Positions 26,035 to 34,287 are shown, counted from the stretch's first letter. The stretch is 64,000 nt of DNA from an uncultured Collinsella sp. (GCA_900768265.1 CAAGCF010000008.1:20380-84379), one strand, 5' to 3'. Notes: generated by a model not told the origin, from the sequence alone. Made by a program: numbers and translations.

Positions 26035-26463
26035 ATGGCTGAGAAGAAGGTTGCCAACGTCATTAAGCTCCAGATTCCTGCTGGTGCAGCTAACCCCGCT
26101 CCTCCCGTCGGCCCCGCCCTGGGCGCTGCTGGCGTGAACATCATGCAGTTCTGCCAGGCCTTTAACGCCGAGACGCAGGACAAGAAGGGCGACATCATCC
26201 CCGTTGAGATTTCTGTCTACGAGGATAAGTCCTTCTCCTTCATCACCAAGACCCCGCCGGCGGCTCACCTCATCAAGAAGGAGCTGAACCTCAAGTCTGG
26301 TTCCGCTAAGCCCCAGGCTGACAAGGTTGGTCAGCTCTCCCAGGAGCAGCTCACCAAGATCGCCGAGATCAAGATGCCGGACCTCAATGCCAACGACATT
26401 GACGCCGCCAAGAAGATCATCGCCGGTACCGCCCGTTCCATGGGCGTCACCATCGCTGAGTAG
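26035..26463 (+). CDS. rplK: 50S ribosomal protein L11
   Basis: A large-subunit protein of the GTPase-associated centre, 142 residues. The proline-rich N-domain 'IPAGAANPAPPVGPALG' binds thiostrepton-type drugs, and the C-domain 'AKKIIAGTARSMGVTI' binds 23S rRNA. The ATG at 26035 has GAAAGGA 6 nt upstream; an ATG two codons earlier is too close. It is followed by rplA after 117 bp with a hairpin between. Confidence 0.97.
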   Translation: MAEKKVANVIKLQIPAGAANPAPPVGPALGAAGVNIMQFCQAFNAETQDKKGDIIPVEISVYEDKSFSFITKTPPAAHLIKKELNLKSGSAKPQADKVGQLSQEQLTKIAEIKMPDLNANDIDAAKKIIAGTARSMGVTIAE

Positions 26464-26481
26464 CGATTTCTTTAGGTAATG

Positions 26482-26507
26482 ACGGGTGCTCCGACCGGGG
26501 CGCCCGT
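26482..26507 (+). other. hairpin between rplK and rplA
   Basis: ACGGGTGC and GCGCCCGT pair (one G-T) with inner CCG/CGG pairs. It may be an L1 autoregulatory site or a weak terminator; the T-run (TTATAT) is poor. Confidence 0.4.
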
Positions 26508-26580
26508 TATATGTGTGCAATAGGGCACACGATACGATGTGGGAGGGCTCACGCCCGTTTAACCACAGGAGGTAATGCAC

Positions 26581-27288
26581 ATGGCTAAGCATGGTAAGAG
26601 CTATAACGCCGCTGCCGAGAAGATCGACCGCGCCACGCTCTACACCCCCCTTCAGGCTGCCAAGCTCATCAAGGAGCTCGACACCGCCAAGTTCGACGAG
26701 ACCGTCGAGGCCCACTTCCGTCTGGGCATCGATACTCGTAAGGCTGACCAGAACATCCGTGGTTCCATCTCCCTGCCCCACGGCACTGGCAAGACCGTTC
26801 GTGTTGCCGTCTTCGCCGAGGGCGAGAAGGCCCGCGAGGCCGAGGCTGCCGGCGCCGACATCATCGGTTCCGACGAGCTCGTCGCCCAGATCCAGAAGGG
26901 CGAGATCAACTTCGACGCTGCTATCGCTACGCCGAACATGATGGCCAAGGTTGGCCGCATCGGTAAGATCCTTGGTCCCCGTGGCCTCATGCCGAACCCC
27001 AAGCTCGGCACCGTGACCATGGACGTCGCCAAGATGGTCTCTGAGCTCAAGGCCGGCCGCGTTGAGTATCGCGCCGACCGTTACGGCATCTGCCACGTGC
27101 CCCTGGGCAAGAAGTCCTTCTCTGAGCAGCAGCTCGTCGAGAACTACGCTGCCCTGTACACCGAGATCCTGCGCGTCAAGCCCTCTTCTGCTAAGGGCAA
27201 GTACGTCAAGTCCATCTCCGTGTCTTCCACCATGGGCCCTGGCGTCAAGGTCGATCCCGCTGTCCAGCGTGACTTCCTGGCTGAGTAA
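26581..27288 (+). CDS. rplA: 50S ribosomal protein L1
   Basis: Forms the L1 stalk of the 50S subunit and represses its own operon in other bacteria. It is 235 residues, with 'HFRLGIDTRKADQNIRGS' near the start, 'GPRGLMPNPKLGTVT' near residue 140 and the closing 'SVSSTMGPGVKVD'. AGGAGG precedes the ATG at 26581. A strong terminator follows, so rplJ-rplL is a separate unit, 24 kb away in this genome rather than adjacent. Confidence 0.97.
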   Translation: MAKHGKSYNAAAEKIDRATLYTPLQAAKLIKELDTAKFDETVEAHFRLGIDTRKADQNIRGSISLPHGTGKTVRVAVFAEGEKAREAEAAGADIIGSDELVAQIQKGEINFDAAIATPNMMAKVGRIGKILGPRGLMPNPKLGTVTMDVAKMVSELKAGRVEYRADRYGICHVPLGKKSFSEQQLVENYAALYTEILRVKPSSAKGKYVKSISVSSTMGPGVKVDPAVQRDFLAE

Positions 27289-27324
27289 CTTTTAGTTACT
27301 GCCTGAGCAAAGCAAGCATTGCTA

Positions 27325-27363
27325 AAGAAACCCGGTTCTGCCTCGTGCAGGACCGGGTTTCTT
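27325..27363 (+). terminator. rplA terminator
   Basis: AAGAAACCCGGT-CTGC pairs with GCAG-ACCGGGTTTCTT around a 5-nt loop and ends in a T-rich strand. The A/T flanks are symmetrical, so it could also end minus-strand transcription. Confidence 0.88.
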
Positions 27364-27376
27364 GCTATCTCGGGCC

Positions 27377-27416
27377 AAAACCGCCACAGAGGTGCCTGTC
27401 CCCTTTGTGGTGGTTA
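27377..27416. repeat. CTGTCCC palindromic repeat R, copy 1
   Basis: AACCGCCACA and TGTGGTGGTT arms flank GAGGTGCCTGTCCCCT. The terminal GGTTA provides the TAA stop codon of the minus-strand phosphoesterase gene. Other copies lie at 30094, 31140, 31180, 38703, 42351 and 63819. Confidence 0.8.
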
Positions 27417-28124
27417 CCAGGGTGTTCTGGCGGTAGAGGACTCGATTGCCTCGTGGCGCTTAAGCTCGCGGCGCATGGTTTGCGAGTTGAGCCAAGCTGC
27501 CTGCCAGCCACGGATGGGGTAGCGCGCTTCGTCAAGCTCAAACTGCGTATAGCCGCAGGCGTTGATGATCGTTGTCCCGCATGCATGCTGGCGCTCACGC
27601 TGAAAGTCGCGACCATAGCATTGGTGCACATGCCCGTGCACCATGTAGTCGGGGTTCCAGGATTCGAGCGCTGTGTTAAAGCATTCGAATCCTCGATGTG
27701 GCAGATCATCCAGATCGCCCACGCCGGCGGCGGGTGCATGGGTGAGCAAGATATCGCAGCCGCCGACCATCCTCACTTTGCGGGACAGCTTGCGCATACG
27801 CTTGGTCATCTCGCGCTCGGTGTACATGTTGGCACCGTCTCGATAGCGCATGGAGCCGCCAAGCCCCGCAATGCGGACGCCGCGATACACGTACACGGTG
27901 TCTTCGACACAGATGCAGCCGCCCGGTGCATGACGTGCATAGCGGTCATCGTGGTTGCCGCGCACGTAGATGAGCGGCTTGTTGATGACCGTAACCAAAA
28001 ACTCAAGATAGTCCGGGTCCAGGTCGCCAGCGGACAAAATCAGGTCGACACCCTCAAAGCGTTCCTTGCGAAAACACTCCCATAGGCATCGTTCTTCGGT
28101 ATCGGCTATGGCAAGGATTTTCAT
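27414..28124 (-). CDS. calcineurin-like metallophosphoesterase
   Basis: A cytoplasmic phosphoesterase of 236 residues with the dimetal motifs of the family: 'ILAIADTEE' (motif I, with D followed by T rather than the usual H), 'LSAGDLDPDYL' (II), 'YVRGNHDDR' (III), 'LLTHAPAAG' (IV) and 'VHGHVHQ' (V). Motif I normally reads DxH; here it reads 'ADTEE', so one metal ligand is replaced, which may change activity or metal use. It overlaps the ParB-like/BMP gene by 4 nt and is translated after it. The stop codon lies in repeat R copy 1. The substrate is unknown. Confidence 0.85.
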   Translation of the reverse strand: MKILAIADTEERCLWECFRKERFEGVDLILSAGDLDPDYLEFLVTVINKPLIYVRGNHDDRYARHAPGGCICVEDTVYVYRGVRIAGLGGSMRYRDGANMYTEREMTKRMRKLSRKVRMVGGCDILLTHAPAAGVGDLDDLPHRGFECFNTALESWNPDYMVHGHVHQCYGRDFQRERQHACGTTIINACGYTQFELDEARYPIRGWQAAWLNSQTMRRELKRHEAIESSTARTPW

Positions 28125-30037
28125 AGGGCGCGGACTTTCGGCTCATCGTCGAGTTGCGGTATCGTGCCCACCACGTTGTCGGCCAGCCAGTCCATCTCGA
28201 CGATTTGCGTGCTCGGCAGCGGGGGAAAGCCTTCGATCTGCACCACGCCGTCTTGGCTATGGAGCTCGCCGCCAAAGGGGTTGATGGAGCCCTCTACGAT
28301 GCCATTGCGGAGCAGCTGCACCAGTTTGCGCGTCTGATAGGGCAGGCCCGGAGCGTAGCGAATGTCGATAACGCCCGAGCTCATGCCGTACCAGTAGTTG
28401 ACGGCGCGAACCTGATTGTCGTCACTGGTCTCATCCCAGGTGCCATGCAGCAGGCTTCGCACGATAAGCTCGTAGTATCGGCCCCAGTTCCATACCGGCA
28501 TGGCGATGCCGACGACCTTGCCATCGACCAGGCGGTGAAGTCCGTAGGCCGTAGGGTCTTCGAGCGACTTTGACATGTCAGCGCCGGTCATAACACTCAC
28601 GCCTTCGCGGCACATGGCCTCGGCAAGGCCACCGGCGGGCACATCGCCCCAGGTCAGGATAATTTGCGCGCGGGGGTCGAGCAGCGAGGCCCCGATGGCA
28701 AAGGCGTTGATCTCGCTAAGTGCGCCCGACGCAAAGACCGACGCGTGGTAGCCAATGCGATGGTTGTCCGCCATGCTGGCCGCAAGGGCGCCCAGCAGAA
28801 ACTTTGCTTCGTACATCTTTCCAAAATACGAGCGCACGCTTTGGTGGGGAAGGCCGATAGAGCAGTTGAGGAATCGCACCTGGGGATACTCGACGGCAGC
28901 CCTGAGCGTATATTCCATCAGGCGGTGCGAGGTCGAGAAGATGACGTTATCTCCATGTTTGACAGCCGTTTCCACGGCGGCGTAGAACACGTCCGGATCG
29001 TGGCAGTCCTCGAATGCCTCGGTGCGCACGATGCCGCCAAAGTGCTCGTCGAGATACTGGCGCCCTTGGTCGTGCAGACTGTCCCAGCTCGACGTAGCGC
29101 AGGGGAATTCATGGATAAAGGCGATGTGCAGGGGGTTGGCAGCCGAGTAGACGGTCTTGCCCATAAAGAAGTTGAGCACGCCGGAGGTGGACTTGGCGGG
29201 CGCCTCTTCCTCATCGACGCTCGGTGCTTCGACAAGATCGACCTTGTCCTCGTCATTTTTGCCGGCAATGACCAGCTCGCGCCAAATCTTGCACAGGCGG
29301 TTTACGACGATGTCCGTCGGCGTATCCAGCAGACGGTCTTGGTTGTACACGTTGAGGTAGACGAGCATGGCGTCGGCGGGCGTAATGTCCAGATGGTCGC
29401 CGCCGGCGCGCAGGTAGGCGCGTTTAAAGAGTAAGAAGGTGTGGCGAAGGTAGTCGACCTTTTTCTGCGGCCATTTTTCGATAAGGTTTTGACCGAGCAT
29501 CTTGGCGAGCGTCTCGTAGCTTCCCTCGCGCGAGAACTCGATTTCGTATAGGGGGCAGACGCGCCAAAACGTGCAGAACTCACCGTACAGACGGCTTTCG
29601 ACGGAATCCCATTTTCCGGGGTAGAGGCGGGTGACCTTGGCCGAAACCGTCGGGGCGTCCAGGAATTTGAGGACGCTGACGCGCTTGTTGCCCTCTTGGA
29701 CGTAAAACCGATGCATGAACTCGGTGACGATGATGGGGTCGCGATAGCCCTCGGTCACCTGGATATCGTAGAGGTTGGACCACTTGCGGGCGAACTCGGT
29801 GCTAAATGGCAACAGGGGCATAAAGTTGCACGAAAAGGCAGACTGACGGCCCTTGGTAACCGTGCCGACGACCATTTCGAGCGGAATGTCCCTTAGGCCG
29901 ACGCTCTCTCGCTGACCTAAGGGGAGCTGGGCAACGAGGCTATCGAGGTCCGTAAGGTACGGGTGTTCGCTTTGGCTGATGGCGTGACGGCGTCCCTGCT
30001 CGCCGCGCTTGCGTGCTTGACGATAGGCCTCTTCCAT
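28121..30037 (-). CDS. cytoplasmic fusion of a ParB-like domain and a BMP/PnrA-like ligand-binding domain
   Basis: A 638-residue protein with no signal peptide or membrane helix. Residues about 45-145 resemble a ParB/sulfiredoxin-type domain ('VTEGYRDPIIVTEFMHRFYV' then 'QEGNKRVSVLKFL'). A helical middle follows (about 145-290). Residues about 295-600 resemble a BMP/PnrA substrate-binding fold, normally an extracytoplasmic lipoprotein that binds nucleosides ('HIAFIHEF', 'FLLGALAASMADNHRIGYHA', 'GVSVMTGADMSKS'). A BMP fold kept in the cytosol and joined to a ParB-like module suggests a ligand-sensing protein rather than a transporter part. It is coupled to the phosphoesterase gene. Domain calls come from motif pattern only. 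Confidence 0.7.
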   Translation of the reverse strand: MEEAYRQARKRGEQGRRHAISQSEHPYLTDLDSLVAQLPLGQRESVGLRDIPLEMVVGTVTKGRQSAFSCNFMPLLPFSTEFARKWSNLYDIQVTEGYRDPIIVTEFMHRFYVQEGNKRVSVLKFLDAPTVSAKVTRLYPGKWDSVESRLYGEFCTFWRVCPLYEIEFSREGSYETLAKMLGQNLIEKWPQKKVDYLRHTFLLFKRAYLRAGGDHLDITPADAMLVYLNVYNQDRLLDTPTDIVVNRLCKIWRELVIAGKNDEDKVDLVEAPSVDEEEAPAKSTSGVLNFFMGKTVYSAANPLHIAFIHEFPCATSSWDSLHDQGRQYLDEHFGGIVRTEAFEDCHDPDVFYAAVETAVKHGDNVIFSTSHRLMEYTLRAAVEYPQVRFLNCSIGLPHQSVRSYFGKMYEAKFLLGALAASMADNHRIGYHASVFASGALSEINAFAIGASLLDPRAQIILTWGDVPAGGLAEAMCREGVSVMTGADMSKSLEDPTAYGLHRLVDGKVVGIAMPVWNWGRYYELIVRSLLHGTWDETSDDNQVRAVNYWYGMSSGVIDIRYAPGLPYQTRKLVQLLRNGIVEGSINPFGGELHSQDGVVQIEGFPPLPSTQIVEMDWLADNVVGTIPQLDDEPKVRAL

Positions 30038-30093
30038 GGTGTCTACTCCCTTAGTCGTTTAAACAACGATATGAACCATGGTACCACGATGCG

Positions 30094-30134
30094 AAACCAC
30101 CACAAAGGTGCCTGTCCCCTTTGTGGTGGTTTTA
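30094..30134. repeat. CTGTCCC palindromic repeat R, copy 2
   Basis: Perfect 13-bp arms AAACCACCACAAA and TTTGTGGTGGTTT flank GGTGCCTGTCCCC. The right end runs into TTA at 30132-30134, the stop codon of minus-strand mscS. Confidence 0.85.
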
Positions 30135-30899
30135 GGCGATGATGGGGGCGATGGCGCGGATGCAGGCGTCGGCTGCCGTGAAAGTGGTGCTGTCGTCGCT
30201 GACGATAAAGATGATTTTGCCCTTGACGCCAAAGTCGCCGATCTCGCTAAAGAGCACGTAGGGCTCCTTGTCAAAGCCAGAGATGGGAAGCACCGCGGCC
30301 TTGGTGGCGTCGGTAAGCTCATCTGCCAGCGCGTCCAACGAGGCCCACTTGGACGTGTCCTTTACGGCAACGGGCACGGCAACGCGCCCAAAGGGCATGA
30401 GGTGCACGAGCGTGTTCTTGGAGATATTTGAGTTGGGGACGATGATGGTCTGCCCGCAGGCGTCCTCGATGGTCGTATGGCGCCAGGTGATATCTTGGAC
30501 CACGCCCGACACGCCGCCGACCTCGATATTGTCGCCGGGTTTGATGATCCCCATAAAGGTCACCTGCATGCCACCGATAAGGTTTGACAGCGTGTCCTGA
30601 AAGCCGAGCGAGATGGCGATGCCGCCGACGCCAAGAGCGGCGACGAGGGCGTTTGCGTTAATGCCAAAGCAGTTGTCGAGGATAAAGCTGCCGCCGATCG
30701 TCCATATGACGGCGCGCGCGATGTTGATGAAGATGCTGGATGAAGGGAGTGGGTTATCGTCTCGGTTAAGCAGATGGTGCAGGGTCTTGGATGCGACCTT
30801 GGCGGCGATGGCGGTGCCTATCGCCAAGATGCCAGCCCAGATGATGTTGTGGACCCATCGTTGCGCAAAGAAATGAAGAATTGGCTCAAACAATTCCAT
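30132..30899 (-). CDS. mscS: small-conductance mechanosensitive channel MscS family
   Basis: An inner-membrane channel that opens under hypo-osmotic shock. It has 255 residues with three helices, close to E. coli MscS (286). The pore-lining third helix is 'GVGGIAISLGFQDTLSNLIG'. The beta domain contains 'IKPGDNIEVGGVSGVVQDI' and 'IIVPNSNISKNTLVH'. I chose the ATG at 30899, which has AGGAGG upstream; an ATG six codons earlier overlaps that site. Its stop codon is provided by repeat R copy 2. A perfect GTCCGAT-CAC-ATCGGAC hairpin lies 52 bp upstream of the start. Confidence 0.88.
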   Translation of the reverse strand: MELFEPILHFFAQRWVHNIIWAGILAIGTAIAAKVASKTLHHLLNRDDNPLPSSSIFINIARAVIWTIGGSFILDNCFGINANALVAALGVGGIAISLGFQDTLSNLIGGMQVTFMGIIKPGDNIEVGGVSGVVQDITWRHTTIEDACGQTIIVPNSNISKNTLVHLMPFGRVAVPVAVKDTSKWASLDALADELTDATKAAVLPISGFDKEPYVLFSEIGDFGVKGKIIFIVSDDSTTFTAADACIRAIAPIIA

Positions 30900-30950
30900 G
30901 TAGGGAAACCTCCTCATGATCGTTCAACCATGATACCCACCAAGAAGCCT

Positions 30951-30967
30951 GTCCGATCACATCGGAC
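30951..30967. promoter_or_regulatory. inverted repeat upstream of mscS
   Basis: GTCCGAT-CAC-ATCGGAC is a perfect 7-bp palindrome with a 3-nt centre, 52 bp before the mscS start. It could be an operator or a leader hairpin. The rest of 30968-31139 has no gene, only a T-box-like string (30986-30998). Confidence 0.4.
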
Positions 30968-31139
30968 GCGCCGATAACTTGAAATAGGGTGACCGCGGTG
31001 GCGCAAGCTGGGGCACCGGCGAGCACGTCGGCAAGGAGTGCGGCGGTCAAGCAAGACGGGGAAGAGGTCTTCTCATGGCAGTTTCCTTAGTTCTTAACCA
31101 GTGGTCCCTGCTGACGCTGGATTATCGACATAATATGCG

Positions 31140-31179
31140 AAAACCGCCGCAAAGGTGTCTGTCCCTTTGCGGCGGTTTT
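31140..31179. repeat. CTGTCCC palindromic repeat R, copy 3
   Basis: Perfect 15-bp arms AAAACCGCCGCAAAG and CTTTGCGGCGGTTTT flank GTGTCTGTCC. It differs from copy 2 by paired changes (CCACC to CCGCC with GGTGG to GGCGG), so the stem is maintained. Confidence 0.85.
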
Positions 31180-31235
31180 GACGTTTGCCCAGATAAAAAC
31201 TGCCAAAATAAACCTGTCCCCTTTTGGTAGGTTTA
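31180..31235. repeat. CTGTCCC repeat R, copy 4 (longer form)
   Basis: GACGTTTGCCCAGATAAAA leads into CTGCCAAAATAAACCTGTCC and then CCTTTTGGTAGGTTTA. The copy at 63819-63870 matches it over about 50 nt. It abuts copy 3, and its TTA at 31233-31235 is the stop codon of the minus-strand ABC ATPase. Confidence 0.8.
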
Positions 31236-32027
31236 GCTCAGCAGCATGCGGTCGTTGACGAGCTCGCCGCCCGAGACCTCCTCGAACTTCTGGAGCAGGT
31301 CGGCGACGGTGAGCGACTTTTTCTCGTCGCCGGCCACGTCGTAGATCACGTGGCCTTCGTGCATCATAATCAGGCGATTGCCCAGACGGATGGCGTCGTT
31401 CATGTTGTGCGTGACCATGAGCGTGGTCAGGTGGTTCTCGTCGACAATCTCCTCGGTCAGGTTGAGTACCTTAGAAGCCGTCTTGGGGTCGAGTGCGGCG
31501 GTGTGCTCGTCGAGCAGCAGCAGGCGCGGCTTGGTGAGCGTGGCCATCAGCAGGGTGAGTGCCTGGCGCTGGCCGCCCGAGAGCAGACCGACCTTGGCGT
31601 TGAGGCGTGTGTCCAGGCCAAGGTCCAGGCGTTTGAGCAGCTCAACGTACTCGTCCTTCTCGGCCTTGGTGACGCCCCACGAAAGACCGCGACGCTGACC
31701 GCGACGCTTGGCGAGAGCTAAATTCTCGGCAATCTGCATGTCGGCTGCGGTGCCGCGCATGGGGTCCTGGAACACACGGCCCAGGTACTTGGCGCGCTGC
31801 GACTCGCTCAGACGCGAGATATCGTTGCCGTCGAGCTCGATAACGCCCGAATCGAGCGGATACACGCCGGCAATCATGTTGAGCAGCGTGGACTTGCCGG
31901 CGCCGTTGCCGCCGATCACGGTTACAAAGTCGCCATCATTCAGGGTAAGGTCGACGCCGGTGAGTGCGCGCTTCTCGGTGACGGTGCCCTTGTTAAAGGT
32001 CTTCTTGACGTGCGAGAGCTTAAGCAT
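31233..32027 (-). CDS. ABC transporter ATPase (TrpXYZ/BMP-type uptake system)
   Basis: The ATPase of an uptake system, 264 residues. Walker A is 'GGNGAGKSTLLN', the signature is 'LLSGGQRQALTLLMAT' and Walker B is 'PRLLLLDEHTAALDPKTA'. The Glu after Walker B is followed by H-T-A rather than P-T-x, a feature of the TrpZ/YtrZ-like group. I chose the ATG at 32027, which overlaps the permease stop by 8 nt; the frame is open further upstream but runs inside the permease gene. The stop is supplied by repeat R copy 4. Confidence 0.9.
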   Translation of the reverse strand: MLKLSHVKKTFNKGTVTEKRALTGVDLTLNDGDFVTVIGGNGAGKSTLLNMIAGVYPLDSGVIELDGNDISRLSESQRAKYLGRVFQDPMRGTAADMQIAENLALAKRRGQRRGLSWGVTKAEKDEYVELLKRLDLGLDTRLNAKVGLLSGGQRQALTLLMATLTKPRLLLLDEHTAALDPKTASKVLNLTEEIVDENHLTTLMVTHNMNDAIRLGNRLIMMHEGHVIYDVAGDEKKSLTVADLLQKFEEVSGGELVNDRMLLS

Positions 32028-32943
32028 CTGCCTCATCTCCCTTCGTGTAGGAGCTGCGGAGCTTGTAGCGTTCCCAAACCACGGGCACGCACAGGGCCAC
32101 GGCAACGATCACGGCGGAGAGCAGCTTCATGTCGTTGGCGTCCATGCCCAGCTGCAGCACGATGGCGCGGATGAGGAAGTAGACCACGGAGCCAAAGACT
32201 GCGGAGGCCAAGCGGACGCTGAACTGCGTGAGGCCGCCGGGCAGCAGGCGGCCGAGCACCTCGCCGATAACAATGGCGGCAAGACCGATAACGATGGCGC
32301 CGGTGCCCATGCCAATGTCAGCGTACTTCTGGCTCTGGCAGATGAGCGCACCCGAAAGGCCGATAAGGGCGTTGGAGAGCACGAGGGCGATCATCTTGGT
32401 GGAGTTGGTGTTGACGCCCAGGGCGCGGATCATGTACTCGTTGTTGCCGGTGGCGCGCAGCGCCGAGCCGATCTCGGTGCCAAAGAACCAGTACAGGATG
32501 GCGACGATGGCCACGGCCAGCACAATGCCCAGGATGATGGCAACGGTGGACTGCGGCAGGCCCGTTATGTGGCTGACGGATGAGAAGATGGTGCCTTTGG
32601 CAAGGATGGGCGTGTTGGATTTGCCCATGATGCGCAGGTTGATGGACCACAGGCTGATCTGCGTAAGGATTCCGGCGAGGATCGCGGGAATCTCAAAAAC
32701 GGTGGTCAAGATGCCCGTGACAGCGCCCGCGATGGCGCCGGCGCACATGCCGGCCAGCACGGCGAGCAAGGGGTCGACGTTATTGTTGACGATGAGCACG
32801 GCGCAAACACAGCCGCCGAGGGCAAAGCTGCCGTCGCAGGTCATATCGGGGATGTCGAGCAGGCGGAACGTGATAAACACGCCGAGCACCATGATGCCCC
32901 AGAGGACGCCCTGCGAAACGGCGCCCTGCAATGCAATGAGCAT
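32020..32943 (-). CDS. ABC transporter permease (TrpY-like)
   Basis: A membrane permease of 307 residues with eight to nine hydrophobic segments. The motifs 'FRLLDIPDMTCDGSFALGG' near residue 30 and 'GEVLGRLLPGG' late in the chain are typical of the branched-chain/TrpY permease group. A single permease implies a homodimer. AGGAGG precedes the ATG. It follows the binding-protein gene after a 204-bp gap with a hairpin, and overlaps the ATPase gene. Confidence 0.9.
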   Translation of the reverse strand: MLIALQGAVSQGVLWGIMVLGVFITFRLLDIPDMTCDGSFALGGCVCAVLIVNNNVDPLLAVLAGMCAGAIAGAVTGILTTVFEIPAILAGILTQISLWSINLRIMGKSNTPILAKGTIFSSVSHITGLPQSTVAIILGIVLAVAIVAILYWFFGTEIGSALRATGNNEYMIRALGVNTNSTKMIALVLSNALIGLSGALICQSQKYADIGMGTGAIVIGLAAIVIGEVLGRLLPGGLTQFSVRLASAVFGSVVYFLIRAIVLQLGMDANDMKLLSAVIVAVALCVPVVWERYKLRSSYTKGDEADA

Positions 32944-33047
32944 GCTTCATACCTCCTAGGATAGGGTGGACACGTGATTTTCCATAATAGCGGTACCAAT
33001 GCATAAAAGAGCGGTGGACAGACGTTTTGTTTTACCTGAAACAAGCA

Positions 33048-33076
33048 GGGCGAACGCCGGTCTTTAGCGTTCGCCC
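33048..33076 (-). terminator. hairpin between binding protein and permease genes
   Basis: GGGCGAACGC and GCGTTCGCCC form a perfect 10-bp stem with a 9-nt loop. On the minus strand it is followed by TGCTTGTTT. It likely lowers permease and ATPase expression relative to the binding protein. Confidence 0.65.
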
Positions 33077-33147
33077 CAATGACTCAGATATTGAATAACG
33101 CAGCTGTGGCGCGCGTGCGGGCCCTAGACGCGTCACCGCGCATGGCG

Positions 33148-34128
33148 CTATTCGTCCAGAGCGGAAAGGTCGATACCCAGAGCCTCGGCCATCTCGTCGT
33201 TCTTGACGACGACCAGGTCCTTGCTCGAGAGGTGCTTGATCGGCATATCCTCGGGCCTGGCCTCGCCCTTCAAGATCTTGACGGCCATCTCGCCTGCAGC
33301 GTAGCCCAGGTCCTCATAGTTGATGGAGAGGGTGAACAGGCCGCCGGCCTTGCACATGCCCTCCTCGCCGGTAACGAAGGGGAGCTTGTTCTCCTTGCAG
33401 ATCTGGCCGACCTGCGAGGCACCCGCGGCGATGGTGTTGTCGGTGGGGGAGTACAGCGCGTCGACCTTGCCCACGGCGGACTCGACGACGGACTGAATCT
33501 CGTTGGAGCTCGAGACGGTGAAGTCGGTGTACTCGAGGCCCAGCTTGTCGAGCTCCTTCTTGGCGGCCTTGATCTGGACGTCGGAGTTGGACTCGGCGGT
33601 GCAGTAGAGCAGGCCGACCTTCTTAACGTCGGGCAGGACCTTCTGCATCATCTCGAGCTGCTCGGCGACCGGGGTGAGATCGGAAGCGCCCGTGACGTTG
33701 GTGCCGGGCTTGTCGTTGTCCTGGACCAGGCCGGAAGCGGCGTAGTCGGTGATGGCGCAGCCAACGATGGGGATGTCAGCGGTGGCGCCGGCGGCAGCCT
33801 GCGCGGCGGGCGTGGCGATGGCATAGATCAGGTCGACGCCGTCGCCTACGAACTTGTCGGCAATGGACTTACACGTGGACTGGTCGTTCTGGGCGTTCTT
33901 CTGGTCGATCTTGACCTTGAGACCGCTCTTCTTGATGGCCTTGACGAAGCCGTCGTTGGCGGCATCGAGCGCGGAGTGCTCGGTGAGCTGCAGAACGCCG
34001 ACGGTGTAGTCGGAACCGGCGGCAGCGGAGCCGGAACCAGAGTTGCCGCCGCATCCGGCGAGCGGAGCGAGCGCGAGCAGGCCAGCGGAGACAAGAAGGC
34101 TCCTGCGGCTGATGGTGATGTCCTTCAT
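33148..34128 (-). CDS. ABC transporter substrate-binding lipoprotein (TrpX/ABC_sub_bind family)
   Basis: An extracytoplasmic lipoprotein of 326 residues. The signal peptide has RR ('ISRRSLLVSAGLLALAPLAGC'-like) and a lipobox LAGC with the anchor Cys near residue 26, followed by a Gly/Ser linker. The mature part has the PF04392 pattern: 'YTVGVLQLTEHSALDAANDG', 'IADIPIVGCAITDY'-type centre and 'LPFVTGEEGMCKAGGLFTLS'. The TrpX relatives bind aromatic amino acids, but the ligand here is not determined. It is the first gene of the three-gene uptake operon. Confidence 0.88.
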   Translation of the reverse strand: MKDITISRRSLLVSAGLLALAPLAGCGGNSGSGSAAAGSDYTVGVLQLTEHSALDAANDGFVKAIKKSGLKVKIDQKNAQNDQSTCKSIADKFVGDGVDLIYAIATPAAQAAAGATADIPIVGCAITDYAASGLVQDNDKPGTNVTGASDLTPVAEQLEMMQKVLPDVKKVGLLYCTAESNSDVQIKAAKKELDKLGLEYTDFTVSSSNEIQSVVESAVGKVDALYSPTDNTIAAGASQVGQICKENKLPFVTGEEGMCKAGGLFTLSINYEDLGYAAGEMAVKILKGEARPEDMPIKHLSSKDLVVVKNDEMAEALGIDLSALDE

Positions 34129-34287
34129 ATCATTACCCCCAGTATAAAAATGGCTGGAAACACTGCACTAGGAAAAAGTGCAAGTGGGACTATAGTAACG
34201 CCGATGTCCATTTTTACAACAGCCTGGCGGGTTTTTAATACAGAATCGGATGGGCGGTACGGGTAGTCGAATGGGCGGCGGAGGGTC

